Shown here: positions 1 through 6,463 of the stretch, piece by piece
Numbering within the stretch: the stretch's first letter is position 1
How the letters are laid out: the number at the start of each line of letters is the position of its first letter
Assembly: GCA_003535775.1 (NCBI GenBank)
Contig: DPYO01000220.1
Coordinates: 1-6,540, forward strand
From: Fidelibacterota bacterium
GTDB taxonomy: Bacteria; Fidelibacterota; Marinisomatia; Marinisomatales; UBA8229
Direction of reading: 5' to 3'
DNA: 6,540 nt
Notes under the pieces: generated by a model
Told to the model about the DNA's origin: nothing
Seen by the model: only the letters and a program-made list of their open reading frames with translations
The model's database searches: none
Translations under genes and position numbers: made by a program

Positions 1-4
1 GGAG
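1..4 (+). promoter_or_regulatory. Ribosome binding site of tuf
   Basis: GGAG lies at the left edge of the window, six bases before the ATG at 11. It is a standard Shine-Dalgarno placement and supports that ATG as the tuf start. Any promoter or preceding gene (fusA would be usual) lies outside the window. Confidence 0.8.
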
Positions 5-10
5 ATTAAC

Positions 11-1201
11 ATGGCGAAGAAAAAATTTGAGAGAACAAAGCCTCATGTAAACATAGGCACAATAGGTCATGTAGATCATGGGAAGACAACATTAACAGCC
101 GCGATCACATTACATCAGTCTTCATCTGGGATGTCTGAGGTCATGACATTTGATCAGATTGACAATGCTCCTGAGGAGCGTGAGCGTGGTATCACGATAC
201 AGACGGCCCACGTGGAATATGAGACGGAGAACCGTCATTACGCTCATGTAGATTGTCCTGGTCATGCGGATTACATAAAGAATATGATTACGGGAGCCGC
301 ACAGATGGATGGGGCCATATTGGTTGTGAGTGCTGCTGATGGTCCCATGCCCCAGACCCGTGAGCACGTACTGTTGGCACGTCAAGTGAATGTTCCCAGT
401 ATGGTGGTATTCATGAATAAAACAGACCAGGTAGATGATCCGGAGTTAATTGACTTGGTAGAGATGGAGTTAAGGGATTTATTAAATGAATATGAATTTC
501 CTGGAGATGATACGCCCATAATAAAGGGGAGTGCATTAGCAGCATTGAATAGTCCCACTGATGAAGCTGCAACCAAATGTTTGGATGAATTATTAGCAGC
601 CTGTGACAGTTTTATTCCAGAGCCTGAGCGTGATATTGACAAGCCGTTTTTGATGCCGGTAGAGGATGTATTCAGTATTACTGGGCGTGGGACTGTAGGA
701 ACAGGCCGGATTGAGAGTGGTATAGTGAAGGTGAGTGATGAGATAGAGATGATAGGGATGGGTGCACACAAGAAGACGGTCTGTACTGGAGTGGAGATGT
801 TCCGGAAGTTATTGGATGAAGGTCGGGCAGGAGACAATGCGGGATTGTTACTTCGTGGTGTTGACAAGGAGGAATTAAAGCGTGGAATGGTTCTGGCAAA
901 GCCAGGCAGTATTACTCCTCATACGAAGTTTAAGGCAAATGTTTATGTTTTGAAGAAGGAAGAAGGAGGCCGTCACACGCCATTTTTCAATGGATATCGT
1001 CCTCAGTTTTATTTTCGCACGACAGATGTTACAGGAGTATCGACATTGCCGGAGGGGACGGAGATGGTAATGCCTGGTGATACTGTGGAGTTGTCAATAG
1101 AGTTAATTATCCCAATAGCCATGGACAAGGAGTTGCGTTTTGCAATTCGTGAAGGTGGCCACACGGTTGGGGCTGGTGTAGTGACGGATATTATCGAATA
1201 A
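11..1201 (+). CDS. tuf: Translation elongation factor EF-Tu
   Basis: This cytoplasmic GTPase delivers aminoacyl-tRNA to the ribosomal A site. The protein is complete at 396 residues, close to the usual 394-400. The GTPase domain shows the P-loop GHVDHGKT (19-26), switch I RGITI with Thr62, DCPGH (81-85) with the catalytic His85, the guanine-binding NKTD (136-139) and GSAL (173-176). Domain 2 follows from about residue 212. Domain 3 includes TPFFNGYRPQFYFRTTDVTG (323-342) and ends EGGHTVGAGVVTDIIE. Two departures from the commonest sequences are NKTD instead of NKCD, and EGGH instead of EGGR near the C terminus. The stretch after AIT (34-40) is serine-rich where lysines are common. Codon use differs sharply from the downstream genes: by hand count Lys is 18 AAG to 4 AAA and Glu is 24 GAG to 11 GAA. 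It sits ten bases upstream of rpsJ, as in str-S10 arrangements. A second tuf copy elsewhere is possible but cannot be seen here. Confidence 0.98.
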   Translation: MAKKKFERTKPHVNIGTIGHVDHGKTTLTAAITLHQSSSGMSEVMTFDQIDNAPEERERGITIQTAHVEYETENRHYAHVDCPGHADYIKNMITGAAQMDGAILVVSAADGPMPQTREHVLLARQVNVPSMVVFMNKTDQVDDPELIDLVEMELRDLLNEYEFPGDDTPIIKGSALAALNSPTDEAATKCLDELLAACDSFIPEPERDIDKPFLMPVEDVFSITGRGTVGTGRIESGIVKVSDEIEMIGMGAHKKTVCTGVEMFRKLLDEGRAGDNAGLLLRGVDKEELKRGMVLAKPGSITPHTKFKANVYVLKKEEGGRHTPFFNGYRPQFYFRTTDVTGVSTLPEGTEMVMPGDTVELSIELIIPIAMDKELRFAIREGGHTVGAGVVTDIIE

Positions 1202-1211
1202 GGTATATTAT

Positions 1212-1520
1212 ATGGACAAACAAACTATCCGCATCAGTCTAAGAGCTTATGACCATATTATCCTGGATAAATCCACGGAGAAAATTATTAAGACAGCAAA
1301 ATCTTCCGGTGCCATTATTTCAGGACCTATTCCATTGCCGACAAAACGGACAGTGTATACGGTTTTGAGATCACCACATGTAGATAAAAAGTCACGGGAG
1401 CAATTTCAAACGAAGATTCATAAACGATTGGTGGATATACTTAATTCTACGCCTAAAACCGTTGAAGCGCTTATGAAACTAGATCTCCCGGCTGGTGTAG
1501 ATATTGAGATTAAGGTATAA
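1212..1520 (+). CDS. rpsJ: 30S ribosomal protein S10
   Basis: S10 is a protein of the 30S head. In characterised bacteria it also serves as NusE, partnering NusB in transcription antitermination. The product is 102 residues, the normal family length. Recognisable segments are RISLRAYDH (7-15), GPIPLPT (38-44), the signature RSPHVDKKSREQF (53-65), then KIHKRLVDI and a C-terminal strand ending DIEIKV. The ATG at 1212 follows the tuf stop by ten bases, with AAGG at 1200-1203 giving an eight-base spacer. That short gap leaves no space for the long L4-responsive leader that precedes rpsJ in E. coli. This gene opens the S10 order and is probably co-transcribed with tuf. Its lysine codons (9 AAA, 4 AAG) are already unlike those of tuf. 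Confidence 0.97.
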   Translation: MDKQTIRISLRAYDHIILDKSTEKIIKTAKSSGAIISGPIPLPTKRTVYTVLRSPHVDKKSREQFQTKIHKRLVDILNSTPKTVEALMKLDLPAGVDIEIKV

Positions 1521-1522
1521 TT

Positions 1523-2140
1523 ATGCGTGGTTTGATTGGTAAAAAAATAGGCATGACACAGATCTATAGTGAATCTGGATCCATGATTCCAGTTACAGTT
1601 ATTGAAGCTGGACCTTGTACTGTTATCCAAGTGAAATCGGTTGAAACTGATGGGTATGAAGCTGTGCAGATTGGATATGGACAAAGAAAAGTAAAACATT
1701 CAAACAGTCCACTAAATGGGCATTTTAAAAAAGCTGGAGTTCAGCCAAAAAAAATATTGAGGGAATTTGGTGTTGTCCCCGGGTTTGAATATAAACAAGG
1801 CCAGGAATTCAACGTTTCATTGTTTAAAGTGGGAGATGATGTGCATGTTTCTGGAACATCAAAGGGAGCTGGTTTTGCAGGGGTAATCAAAAGGCATAAT
1901 TTCCACCGGCAACCAGAAACACATGGTCAGACTGAGTATCTCCGTCATCCTGGATCAATTGGGCAGGCTTCTTCGCCATCAAAAGTGTTCAAAGGGATGC
2001 GTATGCCGGGTCACCATGGAAATAAAAAAGTAACGGTTAAAAATCTTGAAGTTGTTAAAGTTTACAAGGAAAAGAATCTTCTATTATTGAGGGGATCTAT
2101 TCCGGGTGCAAATAACAGAATAGTAACTATTTCCAAGTAA
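1523..2140 (+). CDS. rplC: 50S ribosomal protein L3
   Basis: L3 is an early-assembly 23S rRNA-binding protein whose extension reaches toward the peptidyl-transferase centre. The product is 205 residues, typical for bacteria. It begins with the classic MRGLIGKKIGMTQIY, followed by a beta-barrel segment with PVTVIEAGPCTVIQ (23-36) and GYEAVQIGYG. The central loop has THGQ and LRHPGSIGQ (140-148), then KVFKGMRMPGHHGNKKVT. Gln148 aligns with the glutamine that PrmB methylates in E. coli, which is knowledge of the family rather than something seen here. The THGQ form of the loop resembles FCB-group versions more than proteobacterial ones. The start lies two bases after the rpsJ stop, with AAGG at 1512-1515. 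Codon choice is A-ending (Lys 18 AAA, 4 AAG; Glu 10 GAA, 1 GAG), the mirror image of tuf. Confidence 0.98.
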   Translation: MRGLIGKKIGMTQIYSESGSMIPVTVIEAGPCTVIQVKSVETDGYEAVQIGYGQRKVKHSNSPLNGHFKKAGVQPKKILREFGVVPGFEYKQGQEFNVSLFKVGDDVHVSGTSKGAGFAGVIKRHNFHRQPETHGQTEYLRHPGSIGQASSPSKVFKGMRMPGHHGNKKVTVKNLEVVKVYKEKNLLLLRGSIPGANNRIVTISK

Positions 2141-2141
2141 T

Positions 2142-2759
2142 ATGGAACTGAAAATACACGGAACAGGAACATCCAAAATCATAGGTGATGATTCTATTTT
2201 TGGGATGCAACCCAATGAGGATGTTGTACATCAAGCTGTCCTGGCTGAATTGTCTAATCGGCATCAAGGCACTCATGCTTCGAAAAGTCGTGGTATGGTT
2301 AGGGGTGGAGGAAGAAAACCATGGCGTCAAAAAGGTCGTGGTGTTGCGAGGGCAGGTACAATTCGTTCACCTCTTTGGAAGGGAGGAGGGGTAGTTTTCG
2401 GTCCAAAACCTCATCCCTATAAAAAATCAATCAACAGGAAAATGAGACAATTAGCCCGGAAAAGTGTCCTGTCCAGTAAAGCTTCGGGGGGTGCTATCTT
2501 TGTAGTAGATGAATTCAAATTCAATAATCCTAAAACTAGTCAGTTCAATCAACTTGTTAAAGATTTGAAACTGACCGGAAAGAGAATCACGGTTCTTCCT
2601 GCAATAGTGGATGAGAATCTTTTTCTTTCTGTTCGAAATCTTAAGAATATAACACTTATAAAAGTTGACCATGCCAGCACTTACGATTTAATTGATAATG
2701 ATATTCTGCTTTTCGATAAAGCCGGAATAATGTTGTTAAATGAACAATTGAAGAATTAG
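2142..2759 (+). CDS. rplD: 50S ribosomal protein L4
   Basis: L4 binds 23S rRNA and its long loop forms part of the nascent-peptide exit tunnel near the macrolide site. The product is 205 residues, normal for the family. The N-terminal strand is followed by VVHQAVLAELSNRHQGTH (28-45). The basic, glycine-rich tunnel loop spans roughly 46-95 and includes GGGRKPWRQKGRGVAR (55-70), RSPLWKGGGVVFGPKP and HPYKKSINRK. A C-terminal alpha/beta globular part follows. The gene starts one base after the rplC stop, with no clear Shine-Dalgarno, so translation is probably coupled to rplC. In E. coli L4 represses its own operon through the S10 leader. No such leader is present between tuf and rpsJ, so that mechanism is not evident here. 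Confidence 0.97.
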   Translation: MELKIHGTGTSKIIGDDSIFGMQPNEDVVHQAVLAELSNRHQGTHASKSRGMVRGGGRKPWRQKGRGVARAGTIRSPLWKGGGVVFGPKPHPYKKSINRKMRQLARKSVLSSKASGGAIFVVDEFKFNNPKTSQFNQLVKDLKLTGKRITVLPAIVDENLFLSVRNLKNITLIKVDHASTYDLIDNDILLFDKAGIMLLNEQLKN

Positions 2760-2763
2760 TATT

Positions 2764-3087
2764 ATGGATGATCATCGGGAAATAATTATTCGGCCTTTGT
2801 TAACTGAAAAAATGAGTTTTTTAGAAGAGACACAACGGAAATATGCTTTTGAGGTTGCTTTGTCAGCCAACAAAATTGAAATTAAAAAAGCGATACAAAA
2901 TAAATTTGACGTTGAAGTGAAAAAAGTTGCTACCATGAGACGAAGAGGAAAAAATAAGCGTACTACAGTTCGTAGTGGAGGACGTGTAATTCGAACCCAA
3001 GGTCGGCGATCAAATTGGAAACGAGCCGTGATAACATTAAAGGAGGGCTTCACCATTGATTTACTTAAGGGTGAGGTAACAGGATAG
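2764..3087 (+). CDS. rplW: 50S ribosomal protein L23
   Basis: L23 sits at the rim of the exit tunnel and is the docking site for trigger factor and SRP in studied bacteria. The product is 107 residues, within the family range. It shows the N-terminal IIIRPLLTEKM (7-17), KYAFEVALSANKIEIKKAI (26-44) and the FDVEVKKVATM strand. A basic loop (59-82, with RRRGKNKR and GRRSNWKRA) precedes a terminal strand containing AVITLKEG. The position between rplD and rplB confirms the call. The start is four bases after the rplD stop. No strong Shine-Dalgarno is visible, so coupling to rplD is likely. Confidence 0.96.
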   Translation: MDDHREIIIRPLLTEKMSFLEETQRKYAFEVALSANKIEIKKAIQNKFDVEVKKVATMRRRGKNKRTTVRSGGRVIRTQGRRSNWKRAVITLKEGFTIDLLKGEVTG

Positions 3088-3089
3088 AT

Positions 3090-3914
3090 ATGGGAATTCG
3101 TCTATTAAAACCGGTTACACCAGGTAGTCGCTTTGCAACACGTCCCGATTTTGTGGATTTAACAACTGATAAACCTGAAAAAAACCTAACAATTGCATTG
3201 CGGAAAACTGGTGGAAGAAATAATAATGGTAGAATTACTTCTCGACATCGGGGTGGTGGTCACCGTCGTCGATATCGAATCATTGATTTTAAACGGAATA
3301 AGTTTGAAGTTCCTGGAAAAGTTGCTACGATTGAATATGATCCCAATCGATCTGCCTATATTGCACTCATTCATTATACTGATGGTGAAAAACGGTATAT
3401 ACTTGCCCCATTTAGTTTAAAAGTGGATGATCCAATATTAGCAAGTGAAACTGCCCCGCTTAAAATTGGCAATGCACTTCCATTAAAGGCAATTCCTTCA
3501 GGGATGGTTGTTCATAACATCGAATTGATTCATGGCAACGGTGGACAGTTAGCAAGGAGTGCAGGTGCTTCTGCCCAGATTATGGCTCATGAAGGCGGAT
3601 TTACTACATTAAAATTACCTTCTGGTGAGATGCGAATGGTCCGTGAAAACTGTTGGGCAACAATTGGACAGGTTGGAAATAGGACTCATGAACAAGTTGT
3701 TTCCGGAAAAGCTGGTCGTTCCCGGTGGTTTGGGCGTCGTCCAAAGGTCCGGGGAGTAGCTATGAATCCTGTAGATCATCCAATGGGTGGAGGTGAAGGG
3801 AAATCTTCTGGAGGACGTCATCCAACCACCCCTTGGGGAAAGCCGACAAAAGGATATAAAACAAGGAATCGGAATAAGAAATCAAATGATTTAATTGTTA
3901 AGAGGAGAAAGTAG
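3090..3914 (+). CDS. rplB: 50S ribosomal protein L2
   Basis: L2 is one of the most conserved large-subunit proteins. It is needed for subunit association and for an active peptidyl-transferase centre. The product is 274 residues, almost identical in length to E. coli L2. Landmarks are SGGRNNNG-like GGRNNNGRIT (41-50), RHRGGGHRRRYR, IDFKRNK, IEYDPNRSAYIALI (81-94), GGQLARSAGA (151-160), SGEMR, and the C-terminal GVAMNPVDHPMGGGEG (222-237) followed by TPWGKPTKGYKTR. His230 corresponds to the functionally important His229 of E. coli mature numbering and is retained. The second histidine of the common DHPH motif is methionine here, a variant I also associate with other phyla. AGGA at 3081-3084 lies five bases before the ATG. 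Confidence 0.98.
   Translation: MGIRLLKPVTPGSRFATRPDFVDLTTDKPEKNLTIALRKTGGRNNNGRITSRHRGGGHRRRYRIIDFKRNKFEVPGKVATIEYDPNRSAYIALIHYTDGEKRYILAPFSLKVDDPILASETAPLKIGNALPLKAIPSGMVVHNIELIHGNGGQLARSAGASAQIMAHEGGFTTLKLPSGEMRMVRENCWATIGQVGNRTHEQVVSGKAGRSRWFGRRPKVRGVAMNPVDHPMGGGEGKSSGGRHPTTPWGKPTKGYKTRNRNKKSNDLIVKRRK
3903..3907 (+). promoter_or_regulatory. Ribosome binding site of rpsS, inside rplB
   Basis: AGGAG lies eight bases before the ATG at 3916, within the last codons of rplB. It decides the rpsS start: an in-frame TTG at 3895 would add seven residues but lies upstream of this site and has no comparable site of its own. Confidence 0.8.
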
Positions 3915-3915
3915 G

Positions 3916-4182
3916 ATGCCACGATCCATAAAAAAAGGGCCATTTGTAGATCCTAAATTGATAAGGAAAATTCAAGCCATTAACGATAAGGGTAAGAAAA
4001 AGGTGATTAAAACCTGGTCCCGTCAATCAATGGTTACCCCTGATTTTATAGGTCATACATTAGCTATTCATAATGGAAATAAATTTATCCCGGTCTATAT
4101 TTATGAAAATATGGTGGGACACAAACTTGGCGAGTTTGCTCCCACTAGAATATTTAGGATGCATTCAGGAGATCGTAAATAA
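3916..4182 (+). CDS. rpsS: 30S ribosomal protein S19
   Basis: S19 is a protein of the 30S head that works with S13 near the A-site tRNA and the subunit interface. From the ATG at 3916 the product is 88 residues, close to the usual 91-93. It begins MPRSIKKGPFVDPKL, the normal family N terminus, which together with the Shine-Dalgarno at 3903 excludes the longer TTG start. The segment IKTWSRQSMVTPDFIGHT (31-48) and the signature GHKLGEFAPTR (68-78) followed by the F-R-H-S-G pattern are all present. The gene starts one base after the rplB stop. Nothing is missing or altered in the core motifs. Confidence 0.97.
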   Translation: MPRSIKKGPFVDPKLIRKIQAINDKGKKKVIKTWSRQSMVTPDFIGHTLAIHNGNKFIPVYIYENMVGHKLGEFAPTRIFRMHSGDRK

Positions 4183-4185
4183 ACA

Positions 4186-4533
4186 ATGGAAGCTCGAGCT
4201 GTTACTCGATATATTCGTCATTCGCCGCGTAAAATTCGGAAATCTCTGGATGTAATTCGTGGAGAGAAAGTAGGTGTTGCTTTAAATATTTTGCATTTTT
4301 CAAAAGAGAAAGCGGCATATGTCATTGAAAAAACATTGAGATCAGCGGTTGCGAATTTAATGGTTGGAAAAATGGATGAAAATATCAATCCAGAAACATT
4401 AGATATTAAGGAGACTTTTGTAAATGGTGGTCCACCAATGAAACGGTTTCGTGCGGCAGCAATGGGGCGTGCTGCCCGTATTCGTCGTCCTTCAAGCCAT
4501 TTGACAATTGTGATTACTACAGAAAAAAATTAG
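4186..4533 (+). CDS. rplV: 50S ribosomal protein L22
   Basis: L22 contacts all domains of 23S rRNA, and its beta-hairpin lines the exit tunnel next to L4. The product is 115 residues, a standard size. It shows RYIRHSPRKIRKSLDVIRG (8-26), the helical AAYVIEKTLRSAVAN (43-57), and the conserved hairpin with NGGPPMKRFRAAAMGRAARI (80-99) followed by RRPSSHLTIVI. The start is three bases after the rpsS stop. The nearest AGGAG (4167-4171) is 14 bases upstream, too far for an efficient site, so re-initiation by ribosomes finishing rpsS is the likely route. Confidence 0.97.
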   Translation: MEARAVTRYIRHSPRKIRKSLDVIRGEKVGVALNILHFSKEKAAYVIEKTLRSAVANLMVGKMDENINPETLDIKETFVNGGPPMKRFRAAAMGRAARIRRPSSHLTIVITTEKN

Positions 4534-4536
4534 GAG
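4532..4536 (+). promoter_or_regulatory. Ribosome binding site of rpsC
   Basis: AGGAG overlaps the rplV stop codon and ends six bases before a TTG at 4543. It supports TTG as the rpsC initiator, since the protein read from that codon begins with the expected GQKTHP. Confidence 0.8.
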
Positions 4537-4542
4537 AATATA

Positions 4543-5175
4543 TTGGGTCAAAAAACACATCCAGTTGGTTTTAGATTAATTGTGAATAAAGCATGGCATT
4601 CAAATTGGTATGCACATAAAGGGTCTTTCCATAAAGAATTGATGGAGGATGTGAAGATAAGGAAGTATTTGAGACATCGTCTTCCAAATGCGGGTGTTTC
4701 TCAAGTCAATATTACCCGAACTTCCAAGGGTGTAACTGTTTTAATCCACACGGCCCGTCCAGGAATTGTTATCGGAAGGGGTGGTGAAGAGGTTAATCGT
4801 TTAAAAAAAGAATTGAAACAGCTTTCTGATAACGATAATGTCCAAGTTAATATTTCAGAGGTCAAAAGACCGGAAATGAATGCTGCGCTAGTTGGTTCAA
4901 GCATTGCCCACCAATTGAAAAAGAAAATTTCCTATCGACGAGTAGTTAATAAAACAATTCAATCTACGATGCGAATGGGAGCACAGGGAATCCGAATAAA
5001 TGTTGCTGGTCGCCTGGGCGGTGCTGAAATAGCACGAAGTGAAAAGTTTATGAGTGGAAGTGTACCTTTACACACACTTAGGGCTGATATTGACTATGCA
5101 TTCACAGCATCTCACACGACTTATGGCGTTATTGGAATTAAAGTTTGGATCTGTAACGGAATGGTTTCTGTTTAA
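4543..5175 (+). CDS. rpsC: 30S ribosomal protein S3
   Basis: S3 lies at the mRNA entry channel of the 30S subunit and in E. coli contributes to the ribosomal mRNA helicase. The gene starts with TTG. The choice is fixed by the family N terminus GQKTHPVGFRL and by the well-placed AGGAG. The 210-residue product has the KH type II motif GIVIGRGGEEV (74-84), VKRPEMNAALV, the NVAGRLGGAEIARSE segment (153-167), and the C-terminal HTLRADIDYAF and TTYGVIGIKVWI. It ends soon after that strand, lacking the roughly 23-residue basic tail of E. coli S3; shorter versions are common. Of the three E. coli helicase residues (Arg131, Arg132, Lys135), the two arginines are kept in YRRVVNKT (131-138). The lysine position is Asn136, with a lysine one residue later. 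Confidence 0.97.
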   Translation: MGQKTHPVGFRLIVNKAWHSNWYAHKGSFHKELMEDVKIRKYLRHRLPNAGVSQVNITRTSKGVTVLIHTARPGIVIGRGGEEVNRLKKELKQLSDNDNVQVNISEVKRPEMNAALVGSSIAHQLKKKISYRRVVNKTIQSTMRMGAQGIRINVAGRLGGAEIARSEKFMSGSVPLHTLRADIDYAFTASHTTYGVIGIKVWICNGMVSV

Positions 5176-5181
5176 AGAAAA

Positions 5182-5595
5182 ATGTTAGAACCAAAAAAAA
5201 GTAAATATCGAAGACATCACCGTGGGCATCGTCGTGGCATAGCCACCCGAGGTAATTATGTTGCTTTTGGAAGTTTTGGATTAAAAGCTGTAGAGCCTGG
5301 TTGGATTACTGCACGGCAAATTGAATCGGCGCGCATTACAATTTCCCGAATGGTTAGAAATATTGGAAAGATGTGGATCCGAATATTTCCAGATAAACCC
5401 ATTACAAAAAAACCAGCGGAAACACGAATGGGAAAAGGGAAAGGGCCGCCTGAATATTGGGTTGCGAATGTGAAGCCCGGCAGAGTCTTATTTGAAGTGG
5501 AAGGCATTTCAAAAGAGGAAGCAGAGGAAGCTTTTCGTTCTGCCGCTCATAAGTTACCAATTAAAACGAGAATTGTTTCACGAAGGAGATTTTAA
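5182..5595 (+). CDS. rplP: 50S ribosomal protein L16
   Basis: L16 binds near the A-site tRNA elbow and organises the peptidyl-transferase region late in 50S assembly. The product is 137 residues, one more than E. coli. Features are MLEPKKSKYRRHHRG (1-15), the hallmark FGSFGLKAVEPGWITARQIE (29-48), KMWIRIFPDKPITKKPAE (63-80), MGKGKG (83-88), EYWVANVKPGRVLFE, and a C-terminal helix with KLPIKTR. Arg82 aligns with the arginine hydroxylated by the YcfD oxygenase in E. coli; whether it is modified here is unknown. The start lies six bases after the rpsC stop and has only a weak purine run (AAAGAAAA) before it. Confidence 0.98.
   Translation: MLEPKKSKYRRHHRGHRRGIATRGNYVAFGSFGLKAVEPGWITARQIESARITISRMVRNIGKMWIRIFPDKPITKKPAETRMGKGKGPPEYWVANVKPGRVLFEVEGISKEEAEEAFRSAAHKLPIKTRIVSRRRF
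5583..5590 (+). promoter_or_regulatory. Ribosome binding site of rpmC, inside rplP
   Basis: AAGGAGAT, a long match to the anti-Shine-Dalgarno, is embedded in the final codons of rplP and ends ten bases before the GTG at 5601. It supports the GTG over the in-frame ATG at 5625, which would remove the conserved N-terminal part of L29. The spacer is slightly long. Confidence 0.75.
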
Positions 5596-5600
5596 GCATT

Positions 5601-5816
5601 GTGAAAAAAAGTGAGTTAAACGAAATGAATCAAGACGAGCTTGAAAACAAACTACAGGATAATTTGGATGCTTTGCAGAATTTACGCTTTCAAAAGTCGT
5701 TGCAACAGTTGGAAAATCCATTAGGGATTAAAGTTTTGAGAAGAGAAAATGCCCAAATTAAAACAGTTCTCCGTGAGTTTGATTTAGGTCTCCGGACTGA
5801 AAGAAGTGAGAAGTAG
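5601..5816 (+). CDS. rpmC: 50S ribosomal protein L29
   Basis: L29 is a small helical-hairpin protein next to L23 at the tunnel exit. Read from the GTG at 5601, the product is 71 residues, slightly longer than the common 60-68. It shows the expected KKSELNEMNQDELENKL first helix, then LQNLRFQKSLQQLENP (26-40) and the second-helix pattern RRENAQIKTVLRE (47-59). A short charged tail (RTERSEK) accounts for the extra length. Family identity rests on this pattern and on the rplP-rpmC-rpsQ order. The GTG start is favoured because of the strong ribosome binding site at 5583-5590. Confidence 0.94.
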   Translation: MKKSELNEMNQDELENKLQDNLDALQNLRFQKSLQQLENPLGIKVLRRENAQIKTVLREFDLGLRTERSEK

Positions 5817-5821
5817 ATACT

Positions 5822-6088
5822 ATGGCAGTGAAACGTAGAAGGCAAACATTGATGGGTGAGGTAGTGAGCACCAAAATGGATAAAACAGTAACTGTAAAAG
5901 TAACACGAAAGGTGAGACACCCCCTTTATAAGAAATTTGTGAAACATTACAAGAAATACTTATCTCACGTGACATCAGTTGAGCCCAGTTTGGGGGATAT
6001 CGTAAAAATCTCATCCATTCATCCGATTAGCAAACTTAAGCGCTGGCAGGTAAGTGAAATTATTCGTAAATCAGAAAAAATTGGATAA
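5822..6088 (+). CDS. rpsQ: 30S ribosomal protein S17
   Basis: S17 is a primary 16S rRNA-binding protein with an OB fold. The product is 88 residues, a typical length. The N-terminal half gives RRRQTLMGEVVSTKMDKTV (5-23) and VKVTRKVRHPLYKKFV (25-40), the usual V-x-x-K-M-x-K-T pattern and a K/R-x-x-HPLY-K segment. The C-terminal motif is GDIVKI (58-63) followed by HPISKLKRW (67-75), where many bacteria read RPLSK. It is the last gene of the classical S10 order. Only five bases separate it from rplN, so no terminator or promoter fits between the S10 and spc parts. Confidence 0.97.
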   Translation: MAVKRRRQTLMGEVVSTKMDKTVTVKVTRKVRHPLYKKFVKHYKKYLSHVTSVEPSLGDIVKISSIHPISKLKRWQVSEIIRKSEKIG

Positions 6089-6093
6089 TTATT

Positions 6094-6462
6094 GTGATTC
6101 AACAGGAAACACGATTAAAAGTAGCAGATAATTCGGGAGCAAAAGAAGTTTTGTGTTTTAAAGTACTCGGTGGAAGCCGTCGTCGGTATGCTTCCATTGG
6201 TGATATTGTTGTTGTAACCGTAAAGAAGGCTATACCAGGTAGTGTTGTGAAAAAAGGAGATGTTACTCAGGCAGTTGTTGTTCGGACAAAAAAGGAAATC
6301 CGTCGGAAAGATGGAACCTATATCCGTTTTGATGATAATGCAGCAGTATTATTAACCGAGGTAGGTGAACTGCGCGGTACACGGATTTTTGGGCCAGTAG
6401 CTCGGGAACTAAGGAAAGCAGGATATATGAAGATTATTTCAATGGCTCCGGAGGTACTTTAG
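6094..6462 (+). CDS. rplN: 50S ribosomal protein L14
   Basis: L14 lies at the 50S face, contacts 16S rRNA in an intersubunit bridge, and binds the silencing factor RsfS in studied bacteria. The product is 122 residues, one fewer than E. coli. It starts with GTG, giving MIQQETRLKVADNSGAKEV, the family N terminus. Further motifs are KVLGGSRRRYASIGDIVVV (23-41), VVKKGDV and AVVVRTKKEIRRKDGTYIRF (60-79). The C terminus is GTRIFGPVARELR (95-107) and MKIISMAPEVL. It opens the spc order. A weak GGAT at 6083-6086 precedes the start by seven bases. Confidence 0.98.
   Translation: MIQQETRLKVADNSGAKEVLCFKVLGGSRRRYASIGDIVVVTVKKAIPGSVVKKGDVTQAVVVRTKKEIRRKDGTYIRFDDNAAVLLTEVGELRGTRIFGPVARELRKAGYMKIISMAPEVL
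6450..6454 (+). promoter_or_regulatory. Ribosome binding site of rplX, inside rplN
   Basis: GGAGG is encoded in the last codons of rplN and ends nine bases before the GTG at 6464. It supports the GTG as the start of the partial L24 gene. Confidence 0.75.
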
Positions 6463-6463
6463 G

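Noticed and set aside
382..867. A 161-codon open frame on the minus strand inside tuf
   Set aside because: It lies wholly antisense to a certain EF-Tu gene, its translation is Ser/Asn/Pro-rich with no recognisable domain, and its openness follows from the codon bias of tuf.
1202..1211. A possible S10 leader, promoter or terminator between tuf and rpsJ
   Set aside because: Only ten bases separate the genes, and they hold little more than the end of a weak ribosome binding site. No hairpin with a U-tract can be placed there.
1199..1525. Similar AT-rich start regions before rpsJ and rplC (both AAGGTATA followed by T/A and ATG)
   Set aside because: The match is short, is explained by a Shine-Dalgarno core plus an AT-rich spacer, and is not seen before the other genes, so it is probably coincidence rather than an operator.
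3747..3797. Loss of the second histidine in the L2 DHPH motif as a functional defect
   Set aside because: The functionally important His230 is intact. DHPM is, to my knowledge, a normal variant in several bacterial groups.
3895..3915. TTG at 3895 as an upstream start of rpsS
   Set aside because: It would add seven residues not found in S19 proteins and overlap rplB. The ATG at 3916 has a well-placed AGGAG and gives the standard N terminus.
5134..5175. Truncated C terminus of S3 as a frameshift or pseudogene
   Set aside because: The core ends properly with the KVWI strand, the stop is followed six bases later by rplP, and many bacteria lack the E. coli basic tail.
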